From contig NZ_BLXY01000012.1 of assembly GCF_014193585.1 (NCBI RefSeq), positions 43,608 through 107,607 of the forward strand: a stretch of 64,000 nt of DNA, in the 5' to 3' direction. Source of the DNA: Geomonas paludis. Its GTDB lineage: Bacteria > Desulfobacterota > Desulfuromonadia > Geobacterales > Geobacteraceae. The position numbers and the translations under genes are program-made. Of this stretch, positions 52,453 to 60,654 are shown one piece after another (position 1 is the first letter of the stretch; each line of letters opens with the position of its first letter). Below the pieces are notes generated by a model. That model saw only the letters and a program-made list of their open reading frames with translations, did no database searches and had not been told where the DNA came from.

Positions 52453-53359
52453 GTATCGCCTCCTCGTCGATCAGGGTGTCCACCATGCCGTGGGCGTAGG
52501 CGGTGCGCAGCACGCGGGCGGCGCGCTTCACCACCGGGGCGTCCACCATCTTGCCCCCCAGGGCGATGACGCCGGTCCCCAGCTGGCGCGCCCGCTGGAT
52601 CGCCTCGATGACCTGCAGGGCGTACTCCACCTCGTGCTGCTTGGGAGCGAAGACGTCGTGCACCACCTCGATCTGGCGCGGGTTGACCAGGCACTTGCCG
52701 GTGTAGCCGAGCCTCTTGGCCAGCTCGGTCTCGGCCCGCAGCCCCTCCATGTCGGAGACGTCGGCGAAGATGGTGTCCACCGCCTGGATCCCCTTGGCCT
52801 TGGCGGCCCAGAGCACCCGGGTGCGGGCGTTGAAGAGCTCCTCGCCGCCGCGGCTTCGCTCGATCTCCATGCTGGCGGTGTAGTCCTCGGCGCCGAAGGC
52901 GAGGGCGAAGATGCGCTCGGAGCTGTTGGCGATGCCGACGGCGTTGATGACGCCGAGCGCGCTCTCCAGCGAGGGGAGGATGCCGAAGCGGCCGATCTCC
53001 ACCTCGAGTTCCTCCTCGAATTCGGTCAAAAGCGTGTCCAGCCGCTCCACGATCTCCGGGGTGTCCGCCTTGGGAAGCCGGATGCCGTCGGGCATGGCCG
53101 GCAGCACCACCTTCAGGTCCTCGTAGCCCCACTTGGTGTCCAGCGGATTGATGCGCACCAAGAGTTCCTTGTTGCGGTCGGTGTAGTTCAACAGGAAGCG
53201 CTTGACCAGGTGGCGCGCCGCGTCCTTCTCGGAGAGGGGCACCGCGTCCTCGAGGTCGATGATGACGCTGTCGCAGTTGAAGATGGGGATGTTCTGGAGC
53301 ATGGAGGGCATGTTGCCCGGGACGTAGAGCAGGGAGCGTCGCAGCTTGAAGCCGGCCAT
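52439..53359 (-). CDS. citE: Citrate lyase beta subunit (citryl-ACP lyase)
   Basis: HpcH/HpaI-aldolase-fold lyase of 306 residues that cleaves citryl-ACP to acetyl-ACP and oxaloacetate. It has RSLLYVPGNMPSMLQNIPIFNCDSVI with IDLEDAV near residue 35, and VRINPLDTKWGYEDL, LPSLESALGVINAVGIA and LAFGAEDYTASM. The start abuts the stop of the PPC gene (shared base 53359). Confidence 0.96.
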   Translation of the reverse strand: MAGFKLRRSLLYVPGNMPSMLQNIPIFNCDSVIIDLEDAVPLSEKDAARHLVKRFLLNYTDRNKELLVRINPLDTKWGYEDLKVVLPAMPDGIRLPKADTPEIVERLDTLLTEFEEELEVEIGRFGILPSLESALGVINAVGIANSSERIFALAFGAEDYTASMEIERSRGGEELFNARTRVLWAAKAKGIQAVDTIFADVSDMEGLRAETELAKRLGYTGKCLVNPRQIEVVHDVFAPKQHEVEYALQVIEAIQRARQLGTGVIALGGKMVDAPVVKRAARVLRTAYAHGMVDTLIDEEAIHGAQ

Positions 53360-53835
53360 CAGGGCGCCTCCTCGTCGATGTAGATGGTGGGGATCCCCCC
53401 GACCTTGGAAACGTGGCGCTCGACGCCGGAGACGTCCAGCTCGGTGAGCACGATCTCGCAGGTGGCGAAGACCTCGGCGTCGTAGAGATGCCCCCCCACC
53501 ACCTCGCCCGACGACTTGGACATGATGATGTGGAAGTGGCAGTCCAAAAGATCGTCCTCGCCGGGGACGATGTTCCCCTGCAGACCCAACAGTTCGCAGG
53601 GCCCCTCGATGTCGTGGATGGTCACCCGCGGCGTGGTGATGGGCAGCTTGGCGCCGGTCTTGATCCCCCGCAGGCGCACGTTCTTGACGCTCCCCAGCGC
53701 CGACACGATCATGGCGTAGCGCACGTCGGTCAGGTGGGCGAACTGCAACAGCCGGGTGGTGAGGCTTTCCCCGGGTGTGATCTTGATGATGAAGCGCCTG
53801 CCGTTACTGCACTCCTTGTACCAGAGACCTTCCAT
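53359..53835 (-). CDS. PPC-domain (DUF296) protein in the citrate lyase operon
   Basis: Protein of 158 residues consisting of a PPC/DUF296 domain (FIIKITPGESLTTRLLQFAHLTDVRYAMIVSALGSV; PCELLGLQGNIV; DCHFHIIMSKSSGEVVGGHLYDAEVFATCEIVLTEL). The motif HFH plus GGHL fits the metal-binding or DNA-binding trimers of this family, which include plant AT-hook partners and small bacterial proteins of unknown function. It sits between citD and citE with zero or one-base spacing. A regulatory role on the operon is possible but not shown. Confidence 0.85.
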   Translation of the reverse strand: MEGLWYKECSNGRRFIIKITPGESLTTRLLQFAHLTDVRYAMIVSALGSVKNVRLRGIKTGAKLPITTPRVTIHDIEGPCELLGLQGNIVPGEDDLLDCHFHIIMSKSSGEVVGGHLYDAEVFATCEIVLTELDVSGVERHVSKVGGIPTIYIDEEAP

Positions 53836-54099
53836 TTACCCCTCCGTTGCCCGCATGATCGCCGTCTCCAGGCGCGCCTCGATGGCGTAGTCGAGCGCCC
53901 CGCGGTCGGTGATGCGCACCTCTCCCGCCTCGACTCCGTGCTTTTGCAGCACCTCGTCCACCTTGGCCCGGATCAGCGGCCCGAACTGCTTCAGAACCGT
54001 CGACTCTATGGTCACGTTCAGCGTCTCGGCCGGCTCCAGGAACACCATCAGGTCGCTGGACTGCATGGTCCCGGCCTGCGCCTTCTTCACGATCTTCAT
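53836..54099 (-). CDS. citD: Citrate lyase acyl carrier protein CitD
   Basis: Acyl carrier gamma subunit of 87 residues. The serine that carries the phosphoribosyl-dephospho-CoA group is in AGTMQSSDLMV at about residues 8-18. The rest (VTIESTVLKQFGPLIRAKVDEVLQKHG) matches the family. It overlaps citC by four bases and joins the PPC gene with no gap. Confidence 0.95.
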   Translation of the reverse strand: MKIVKKAQAGTMQSSDLMVFLEPAETLNVTIESTVLKQFGPLIRAKVDEVLQKHGVEAGEVRITDRGALDYAIEARLETAIMRATEG

Positions 54100-55097
54100 C
54101 TAGCTCCTCCCTTGTCCCAGATCTTGATCCCCTCGCTGGAGAGGAGGAAGTCCAGGGTGCTGACCGGCACCAGCTCCGCGATCCCCTCCAGCTCGCCGCG
54201 CAGCAGCATGTCGCGCACGCGGGAGGCGGAGATCGGTTGCTGGTCCGCGTTCTTTCTCTCTATCTCGCGCACCTCGATCCCCAGGGGGGGGAGTATCCGG
54301 TGCATGGCCTCGTTGTAGGCGGCGGTGGTGCCGCACAACGGCTCGCTCCCGACGAAACGGGTCTTCACGTAAAAGTGCGGCGCGATCCGCTGCGCGAAGA
54401 GCGTGAGGTCGAGTTCCATCTGGATGGCCCCGCCGGGGTCCCCGTCTTTCAGGAAATAGGTCGGGAAGGTGATGCTGGAGATGGCGTACCACGAGGTGTC
54501 CACCACGGTGACGTTGGCGAGATCGGCGGTGCCGTCCTGCACCATGCGCATGCGGGCGCCGAAGGGAAACAGGGAGCGTTCCTCGCGCACCACGAACAGG
54601 AAGAGCTGGTCCACGGCGGCCGCGGCCTGCTCCACCAGGTAGCGGTGCCCCAGCGTGAATGGGTTGCAGTTGGCGACGATGGCGCCGTTGTTGCCGGGGC
54701 GCACCAGGCGGGTGAAACGGGCGAGGTAGCGCTTGAGGCCGTCGCCGTACTCGAGCAGCGCCGTCTTGCCGGAAGCCGCCAGGAGGTGGAAATTGAGCGT
54801 CTCGAAGTTGGGCGCCAGGGCGGGCGAGGTGAAGACGAAAAAGGAGTCCACCCCCTCCTGGTAGCCGCGCCCGACCAGTTCGGTGACCACCTCGTCCAGG
54901 AGGGTCCCCCCCTGGTGCGACGGCGCTACCGCCAGCATCTTCAGGGTGCGCCCCTGCCTCGCGCCGACCGCGACCAGGCGCCCGGCCTCGAAGATGCCGA
55001 CCATGTCGTCATAGGGGGTCTCGAACTGCAGGCCGGTTGCTTCCAGCAGGGCCCGGGCCTGGGTGAGATCGTCGGTGGAGAGCAGTGAAGTAACCAT
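54096..55097 (-). CDS. citC: Citrate lyase ligase CitC
   Basis: Acetylates the CitD prosthetic group with acetate and ATP. The 333-residue protein has an N-terminal GNAT-like domain and a C-terminal nucleotidyltransferase domain with the HIGH-type motif NPFTLGHRYLVE near residue 147 and ISASRVRDMLLRGE near 293. ATG 55097 is used; an in-frame TTG two codons upstream is possible and neither has a clear SD. It is the first gene of the operon; no promoter stands out in the 230 bases before it. Confidence 0.93.
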   Translation of the reverse strand: MVTSLLSTDDLTQARALLEATGLQFETPYDDMVGIFEAGRLVAVGARQGRTLKMLAVAPSHQGGTLLDEVVTELVGRGYQEGVDSFFVFTSPALAPNFETLNFHLLAASGKTALLEYGDGLKRYLARFTRLVRPGNNGAIVANCNPFTLGHRYLVEQAAAAVDQLFLFVVREERSLFPFGARMRMVQDGTADLANVTVVDTSWYAISSITFPTYFLKDGDPGGAIQMELDLTLFAQRIAPHFYVKTRFVGSEPLCGTTAAYNEAMHRILPPLGIEVREIERKNADQQPISASRVRDMLLRGELEGIAELVPVSTLDFLLSSEGIKIWDKGGAR

Positions 55098-55333
55098 TGG
55101 CAAAGACTAGCACTAAACAGTTGTAAACGTAACCGCGTATACCAAATTTTCCTTGCTCTCTTGCTCCTCGCCGCTGTCTGCCGGGCAGGTCCTCGATCAG
55201 CCTTGATAGCAGCGGAAGATGACAGCTTTGTCATATAGAAAAAGCTATGATTTGCGCACAGGCTTGTGCTATGTTGTCGAATTGTCCACTGGCACATATT
55301 GTTGCAGCATCCATGTGAAAAAGCAGAGAATTT

Positions 55334-56047
55334 ATGAACACTATCTCAATCGTGATACCTGCCCATAACGAGGCCGACAATATCGGCACCCTGGTACAGG
55401 AAATCGTCGTCACCGGGCTTGAGTGTGAGATCGTCGTCGTGGACGACGGCAGCACCGACGACACCCACAAGCGGCTGCTCGCCCTGAAGAACACGGTCCC
55501 CTCCCTGAAGGTGGTCCAGCACGACCGTGCCTACGGGCAGAGTGCCGCCGTCGCCACCGGCATCAGGCAGGCCAGCGGCGCCATCATCGCCACCATGGAC
55601 GGCGACGGCCAGAACAACCCGGCCGACGTGCCGAAGATGGTCGAGGCGATCCTGAACAGCGACAATCCCAACCTGAAGATGGTGGCCGGGTACCGCAAGA
55701 AGAGGGACGATCCCCCCTGGCGCATCATCTCCTCCAAGCTCGCCAACGCGTACCGCCGCTCCTTCCTGCGCGACGAGACCCCCGACACCGGCTGCGGCCT
55801 CAAGGTCTTCTACCGCTCCGCCTTCCTGGAGCTCCCCTTCTTCGACCACATGCACCGTTTCCTCCCCGCGTTGATCAAGATGAAGGGGGGGGACGTCATT
55901 TCCGTCGAGGTACACCACCGCCCGCGCACCGCCGGGGTCTCCAAGTACGGCACCCTGAACCGCCTCTGGGTCGGCATCGTCGACATCTTCGGGGTGTGCT
56001 GGCTGCGCATGCGCGCCAAGAACGTCAAGATCACGAGGTGTGACTAG
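55334..56047 (+). CDS. Glycosyltransferase family 2 (DPM1-like)
   Basis: Inverting GT-A glycosyltransferase of 237 residues. It has VVDDGSTDDT near residue 36 and the catalytic segment MDGDGQNNPADVP (DxD-like) near 94. RPRTAGVSKYG near 195 is typical of polyprenyl-phosphate glycosyltransferases, so it may transfer a sugar to undecaprenyl phosphate. It is the first gene of a three-gene set with LAB_N and ArnT-like proteins, whose order is common for lipid or glycan modification. No SD is strong. Confidence 0.88.
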   Translation: MNTISIVIPAHNEADNIGTLVQEIVVTGLECEIVVVDDGSTDDTHKRLLALKNTVPSLKVVQHDRAYGQSAAVATGIRQASGAIIATMDGDGQNNPADVPKMVEAILNSDNPNLKMVAGYRKKRDDPPWRIISSKLANAYRRSFLRDETPDTGCGLKVFYRSAFLELPFFDHMHRFLPALIKMKGGDVISVEVHHRPRTAGVSKYGTLNRLWVGIVDIFGVCWLRMRAKNVKITRCD

Positions 56048-56341
56048 ATGGTTTTAACGGAAAAGGCCTGGGTGGCCATCGGCCTGGCCGGGCAGTTCTT
56101 CTTCACCATGCGCTTCGTGGTGCAATGGATCGCCACCGAGAGAAAGAGAAAGAGCGTCATTCCGGAGTCGTTCTGGTACTTCAGCATCTTCGGCTCGCTG
56201 ATCCTGCTGGTCTACTCCCTGTACCGCAAGGACCCGGTCTTCATCCTGGGACAGGCCTTCGGCACCACCGTCTACCTCAGGAACCTCTTCTTCATCCACA
56301 AGGAAAAGAAAGATGTCGCAACCGACCCGGCCGCTGATTAG
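56048..56341 (+). CDS. LAB_N-domain membrane protein
   Basis: Protein of 97 residues with three hydrophobic segments and the lipid-A-disaccharide-synthase N-terminal (LAB_N) pattern FTMRFVVQWIATERKRKSVIPESFWYFSIFGSLILLVYSL. In other bacteria it is fused to LpxB or found free beside ArnT-like transferases, and it may be a lipid-linked flippase or scaffold. It begins one base after the GT2 stop and its end overlaps the next gene by 29 bases. Confidence 0.86.
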   Translation: MVLTEKAWVAIGLAGQFFFTMRFVVQWIATERKRKSVIPESFWYFSIFGSLILLVYSLYRKDPVFILGQAFGTTVYLRNLFFIHKEKKDVATDPAAD

Positions 56342-57947
56342 GGAGCTGGGCCTCCCCTTCGCGATCCTGATCATCCCGGGGATCGTGCTGTCCCTGCTGC
56401 TCCCCTACTTCCCGGTGGACGAAACCCGCTATCTCGGCGTGGCCTGGGAGATGTGGAACAACCACTCCTTCATCGTGCCGCTGCAAAACGGGCTCCCCTA
56501 CTCGCACAAGCCGCCGCTCCTTTTCTGGCTGCTGAACCTGGACTGGCTCCTGTTCGGGGTCAACGAGGGGACGCTGCGCTTCATCCCGCTCATCTTCAGC
56601 CTGCTGAACCTCACCCTGGTGTACCGCATCGCGCTCAAGCTGTGGGACGACCGGCAGGTGGCGCGCTACGCCGCGGTCATCCTCGCTTCCATGCTCTCCT
56701 ACCTGCTCTGGTCCTCGGTGATCATGTTCGACGTGATCCTGGCCTTCTGGGTGCTCCTCGCCGTGCTGGCGGTGGTCTCGGCGGCCCGGGAGCACCGGCT
56801 CGCCTGGTACCTGCAGCTGGGCGTCGCCATCGGCGGCGGCATCCTCACCAAGGGGCCGGTGGTGCTGGTGTACGTCCTCCCGGTGGCCCTGCTCGGCTTT
56901 CTCTGGGTACCCAAGGAGCGTTTCTCCGGCAAGTGGTACGCCTGGCTTGGGCTCTCGATATTGATCGGCATCGGGGTGGTGCTCTTCTGGCTGGTCCCGG
57001 CCGCGCTCACCGGGGGCGAAACCTACCGGCGCGCCATCCTGTGGGGGCAGACGGTAAACCGGATGGCCAAGTCCTTCGCACACAGGCGCCCGATCTGGTG
57101 GTATCTCCCCTGGATCCCGACCCTGTTGATGCCCTGGACCCTGTTCCCTCCCGCCTGGCGGGCCTGGAAGCGCCTCTCCGGCGACCCCGGCTTCAAAATG
57201 GTGCTCATCTGGTGCGCGGGGAGCCTGGTCATCTTTTCGCTTCTGAGCGGCAAGCAGGTGCACTACCTGATCCCGGTGCTGCCGACCTTCAGCCTGCTCA
57301 TGGCCAGGAGCGTCGCCGAAGAGCAGGGTGAGGTGGCGCGCTTCCGGTTTCCCATTGCCGGCCTGTACGTCTTCCTCGGCGCCGGGCTGATCGCGGCGTC
57401 GGTCATCAAGCACGGCCGGCTTTTGAAGCACTTCGACCTGATGGAGATCAGGATCGCTGCCGCCGGGCTGATCGTGCTGGGCGCGGTGCTCTTCTTGCTG
57501 CGCCCGCGCACCATGCCGGCCCTGGTCAACCAGGTCGCCCTGGCCTCCCTTGCCTGCTGCATGCTGGTCCTGGTCGGCGGCAACGCCATGTTCCAGCGCT
57601 ACGACCTGCACCCGATCGCGCAGGCGGTGCGCCAGAAACAGGCCGAGGGATACCAGGTGCTGCACACCGGCAAGTACCACGGCCAGTTCCATTTCATGGG
57701 GCGGCTGAGCCAGCCCCTGGTCGAGCTCCGCAGCCGCGACCAGATCCGCGCCTACGCGGCGAGCCACGACAGGATCGCGCTGATCAGCTACGAGAAGGAC
57801 ACGGTGCCCATAAACCCCAAGGACTACTACTTCCTGCAGCCCTTCCGGAGCAAACAGGCGGTCATGTGGACCCGGGACGGCATCGCCACCTTCCTGGGCG
57901 AGGCGCCGGACAAAAAGGAGTCCACCGAGGCGAACGACGCCGAATAA
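56313..57947 (+). CDS. ArnT-like glycosyltransferase (GT83)
   Basis: Polytopic glycosyltransferase of 544 residues that transfers sugars from polyprenyl phosphate donors to lipid A or another acceptor. It has DETRYLGVAWEMWNN near residue 28 (periplasmic DE-x-R-Y catalytic acid motif), PYSHKPPLLFWLL and GGGILTKGPVV, with 12 or more transmembrane helices in the N-terminal two-thirds. It starts inside the LAB_N gene. It is followed by the bidirectional terminator at 57956. Confidence 0.9.
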   Translation: MSQPTRPLIRELGLPFAILIIPGIVLSLLLPYFPVDETRYLGVAWEMWNNHSFIVPLQNGLPYSHKPPLLFWLLNLDWLLFGVNEGTLRFIPLIFSLLNLTLVYRIALKLWDDRQVARYAAVILASMLSYLLWSSVIMFDVILAFWVLLAVLAVVSAAREHRLAWYLQLGVAIGGGILTKGPVVLVYVLPVALLGFLWVPKERFSGKWYAWLGLSILIGIGVVLFWLVPAALTGGETYRRAILWGQTVNRMAKSFAHRRPIWWYLPWIPTLLMPWTLFPPAWRAWKRLSGDPGFKMVLIWCAGSLVIFSLLSGKQVHYLIPVLPTFSLLMARSVAEEQGEVARFRFPIAGLYVFLGAGLIAASVIKHGRLLKHFDLMEIRIAAAGLIVLGAVLFLLRPRTMPALVNQVALASLACCMLVLVGGNAMFQRYDLHPIAQAVRQKQAEGYQVLHTGKYHGQFHFMGRLSQPLVELRSRDQIRAYAASHDRIALISYEKDTVPINPKDYYFLQPFRSKQAVMWTRDGIATFLGEAPDKKESTEANDAE

Positions 57948-57955
57948 CGCAAAAG

Positions 57956-57986
57956 GGCCCTCCGGCAGCTGCCGGAGGACCCTTTT
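57956..57986. terminator. Bidirectional intrinsic terminator
   Basis: Stem of 10 or more base pairs (CCTCCGGCAG / CTGCCGGAGG) flanked by AAAAGGGCC on the left and CCCTTTTC on the right. T-runs follow on both strands, so it can end the plus-strand ArnT operon and the minus-strand Sec-rhodanese gene. Confidence 0.8.
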
Positions 57987-58005
57987 CACTCGATGCATCT
58001 CCCCT

Positions 58006-58317
58006 TTACTTGTACCCCGCCTCTTTCCAGGCGTTCACCCCACCCTGCAGCGCCCATACCCTGGTGTATCCCTTCTCTGCAAATTCAGCTGCCCGACCGG
58101 CAGACGTGTGCTCCTGCGGTCAATTGCAGTAGAAGATGATCTCCTGGTCCTTCTTCACCTCGGGAAGCCTGGCGTTGAACTCCCCCAGGGTCCAGGCCTT
58201 CTCCAGGCGGATGCCGCCGCACATCTCCTCGCTGTCGTATGCGCAGACGAAGAGCGCCTCACCTGCCTGCACCTTCCTGCGCGCCTCTTGGATCTGTATC
58301 CTTCTTGCCTCGGCCAT
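58006..58317 (-). CDS. Probable selenocysteine-containing rhodanese
   Basis: Rhodanese-domain protein of 103 residues read through an in-frame TGA at 58122-58120 as selenocysteine (residue 66). Before the TGA: ALFVCAYDSEEMCGG and QEIIFYCN; after it: PQEHTSAGRAAEFAEKGYTR and then a typical rhodanese end, ALQGGVNAWKEAGYK. Related proteins, as I recall them, have a second Cys at the TGA position (C-x-C-P), so the change is Cys to Sec in a C-x-U motif. ATG 58317 has AAGGAGG 6 bases upstream. Normal gene finding would stop at residue 65. A recent nonsense mutation is the main alternative. Confidence 0.78.
58086..58119 (-). promoter_or_regulatory. SECIS-like hairpin after the UGA codon
   Basis: Minus-strand RNA directly after the UGA can form CUGCC / GGCAG (58103-58099 with 58093-58089), closing a loop that starts GGUC. 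The loop begins 21 bases after the UGA. The position, and the GGUC loop like that of the E. coli fdhF element, fit a bacterial SECIS for SelB. Confidence 0.65.
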
Positions 58318-58437
58318 GTTTTCCTCCTTCCATCCCGGTGTGGGATGATCCCGAACCGCTGTGGCTCGCCGGGCCATTAATCCATGCTAACCCGGCGTTG
58401 AAAAGGGTAGCAGAGAAACCCTCAAAACCAACCGTCG

Positions 58438-59544
58438 CTAGCCCAGGTGACGGTAACAGAAATTCCCCAGGTAGCTGAGCGCCGTGTCGGGCGCCTTGTT
58501 GCAGACGAACTGCAGCAGCTTCTTGGACATCGACTCCTCGCCCGCGGCGCAGGAGCGGGGTGGGACGTTGGGGTAGAGGAAATGGGGGAGGTCGATGACC
58601 TGCGCCCCCCAGTGGGATTTGAACTCCATCAGGCTCTTGTTGTGCTGCGAGGTCTGCCCGAAGTCGAGCACCCCGTACCCCTCCCGGCAGGCCTCCCGGA
58701 TCGCGTTCCAGAACAGGAAATGCACCGGGCTCAAGTCGTTGTGCAGGGCGTTGACGGCGGAGTACTCGATGGAGACGCGGCTTTTGTACTTGAGAAGGAG
58801 CAACCCGCCGATGGTCTCGTTCCCCCTGCGGCACAGCAAAAGCTCCACCATCCCCTGCGGCTCGAAGGTCTGCCAGAGCGCCTTCACCAAGTGGTAGGGG
58901 TGAGGCGGCAGCCCCTTCCTCTTCCGGGTGATCCGGTGCAGCAGGTAAAACTCCCTGAGATCGGACTCGCGCTTGCCCCGGATCAAGCAGAGGTCGCTCT
59001 TCTCGGCGCGGGCGATGCGCTGGCGCACGCAGGTGCGGTGAAAGCGCTGTCTGACCAGTTCCGGGTCCTCGCAAAGCGGCAGGAAGTGGTGCTTGCGCAG
59101 GCAGTCGACGTGGAACCGGTCCCGGTCCAGCAGGTGCGCGGCCGCGGCGGTCCTGATCTCGATCCGCGAGATGCCCAGCCGCTCCCCCAGGCGCAGCACC
59201 GCCTCGCTCAAGAGTTCCACGTCGGCGGCTTCGGTCGCCAGCGGGTCGCACAGGGTGGCGAAGGGGATGCTGACCAGCCGCCGTCCCGTGAGCCAGCTCT
59301 CCACGGCGTACACCGGGAGCGCGGCCCGGATCCCCCCCAGGGGGTCCTTGAGGACCAGGTAGTAGCCGGTCATGTGAGGAAAGTTCTTGTCCAGTACCCG
59401 CTTCCATCCCGACAGGTGCGTAATCCAGCCGTAAGGGTGCTGCTCCACGAAGCGATCCCAGCGGTGGTTACGCAGCGGGTCGATGATGCTGACACTGCTG
59501 CCGAGGGTCCCCTCGGCCAGCTCCCTGCGCACGTTGGCAGCCAT
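58438..59544 (-). CDS. FemAB/GNAT-like acyltransferase
   Basis: Protein of 368 residues with the tandem GNAT-fold pattern of FemAB proteins (GWKRVLDKNFPHMTGYYLVLKDP; RQRFHRTCVRQRIARAEKSDL; HLVKALWQTFEPQGMVELLLCRRGNETIGGLLLL; YGVLDFGQTS). Such enzymes add aminoacyl or acyl groups, often in envelope or exopolysaccharide pathways; the acceptor is unknown. ATG 59544 has GGGGGA 7 bases upstream; an ATG two codons earlier overlaps that site. Confidence 0.82.
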   Translation of the reverse strand: MAANVRRELAEGTLGSSVSIIDPLRNHRWDRFVEQHPYGWITHLSGWKRVLDKNFPHMTGYYLVLKDPLGGIRAALPVYAVESWLTGRRLVSIPFATLCDPLATEAADVELLSEAVLRLGERLGISRIEIRTAAAAHLLDRDRFHVDCLRKHHFLPLCEDPELVRQRFHRTCVRQRIARAEKSDLCLIRGKRESDLREFYLLHRITRKRKGLPPHPYHLVKALWQTFEPQGMVELLLCRRGNETIGGLLLLKYKSRVSIEYSAVNALHNDLSPVHFLFWNAIREACREGYGVLDFGQTSQHNKSLMEFKSHWGAQVIDLPHFLYPNVPPRSCAAGEESMSKKLLQFVCNKAPDTALSYLGNFCYRHLG

Positions 59545-59726
59545 GACCATTCCCCCACACCACTCCGGAAAATTAACAAATCCTCACTTTATCGGTGATG
59601 GTGGCGAAGTCAAGCGCCGGCATAGCCACCTTCCTGCGCCGGCGAAAAAAACGTGACGGTATTGAGTAAGCGTGCGGCGCTGTTAAGATAACCTTCGTCG
59701 ACATCCCCGGCAAAAGGAGCTAACGC

Positions 59727-60095
59727 ATGAACAGCGACAATCTGGCACAGCTGGCGGACCTCCCCCTCAACTACCGGGAGGACCAGCGGGGCAACCTGGA
59801 CCCGCAAGTGAGGCAGTTGAACCTGAAGCTCGGGCTGCAGTCGGCCCTGGACCTGCTGGCCGACCCCCGGGCGGCGCTGCTGGTGGGAGGTGCGCTCGGC
59901 CTGATCTACAGGCGCAGGTACGCCCTGGCCTCGCTGCTGGTGGGCGGGCTGGTCCTGCAGCGGGCGCTTTCGCGCGCCGGCAGCGGTGAGCCGGCAGAGG
60001 TCGCGCGGCAAAGAAGGGAGAGAGAGTTCGAGCGGCGCGCCCTGAAGGCACAGCGTGGGGACTACGGTCACCTGGAAGTGATCGCTTTCAAGTAG
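59727..60095 (+). CDS. Hypothetical protein
   Basis: Protein of 122 residues that I do not recognise. A hydrophobic segment (AALLVGGALGLIYRRRYALASLLVGGLVLQ, about residues 50-78) could form one or two short membrane helices, followed by a charged Arg/Glu-rich tail (VARQRREREFERRALKAQRG). AAAAGGAG lies 7 bases before the ATG, so translation is likely. It lies upstream of the hemerythrin gene in the same direction. Confidence 0.72.
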   Translation: MNSDNLAQLADLPLNYREDQRGNLDPQVRQLNLKLGLQSALDLLADPRAALLVGGALGLIYRRRYALASLLVGGLVLQRALSRAGSGEPAEVARQRREREFERRALKAQRGDYGHLEVIAFK

Positions 60096-60182
60096 CCGCA
60101 AAAAAGGTTGCAGTTCAGTCCGTTTTTTGCCGAAGAATGAAACGAGGGGATTACTTTTCACAGTTACAGGTCGGAGCAACCA

Positions 60183-60590
60183 ATGACACTGGTAGAGTGG
60201 GACGACACGCTGATCCTGGGAATGCCGCAGATAGATGAAGATCACCACAAGCTGGTCAACATCCTGAACCGGTGCTACCGTGCGCTCATGCTGCACGACC
60301 ACAGCCACGAACTGCAGGAAGTGGTCGCGGAGCTGCTCGATTACACCCAGTACCATTTCGCGACGGAGGAGCAGTTGATGGCGCAACTGCACTATGCCGC
60401 GGCACCGTCGCACGCCGCCGCCCACCGCAAGTTCATCAACTCCATCCACAACTTCAAGGACCGCTCCGATGCCGGCGAATCCTTCGTAGCCATCGACGTG
60501 CTGGTCTTCCTCAAGGATTGGCTGGTGGGGCACATCCAGAACACCGATCGCGCCTTCACCAACTTCATCAGCGAGCGCACCGAGCTCTGA
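60183..60590 (+). CDS. Bacteriohemerythrin
   Basis: Oxygen- or diiron-binding four-helix protein of 135 residues. Ligand motifs are present in order: H-x-x-x-E-type DEDHHKLVNILN near residues 19-30, YHFATEEQLM near 59, SHAAAHRKFINSIHNF near 78-94, and VGHIQNTD near 118. It starts VEWDDTLILGMPQIDEDH as usual for the family. It probably senses or carries O2 in an anaerobe. The ATG has GGAG upstream. Confidence 0.93.
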   Translation: MTLVEWDDTLILGMPQIDEDHHKLVNILNRCYRALMLHDHSHELQEVVAELLDYTQYHFATEEQLMAQLHYAAAPSHAAAHRKFINSIHNFKDRSDAGESFVAIDVLVFLKDWLVGHIQNTDRAFTNFISERTEL

Positions 60591-60595
60591 ACGAA

Positions 60596-60636
60596 AAAGG
60601 CACCCGGCCCTGTGACAGCTGCCGGGTGCCCCCGTC
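60596..60636 (-). terminator. Hairpin terminator between hemerythrin and PEBP genes
   Basis: GGCACCCGGC and GCCGGGTGCC form a 10-base-pair stem with a 12-base loop. On the minus strand it is followed by TTTTTC, ending the PEBP gene transcript; on the plus strand it is GC-rich without a T-run. Confidence 0.7.
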
Positions 60637-60654
60637 CCTTCTCTTTGCTTCCTG

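Noticed and set aside
55290..55307. TGGCAC...TTGC resembling a sigma-54 promoter before the GT2 gene
   Set aside because: The GG and GC are 11 bases apart rather than the required 10, and no activator-type palindrome is nearby.
58120..58317. Rhodanese pseudogene truncated at residue 65
   Set aside because: The frame after TGA keeps conserved rhodanese sequence and a SECIS-like hairpin, which favours selenocysteine; the pseudogene remains the alternative.
60105..60145. GCCGAAGA resembling a sigma-28 -10 element before the hemerythrin gene
   Set aside because: No TAAA or TCAAG element is present at the correct distance upstream.
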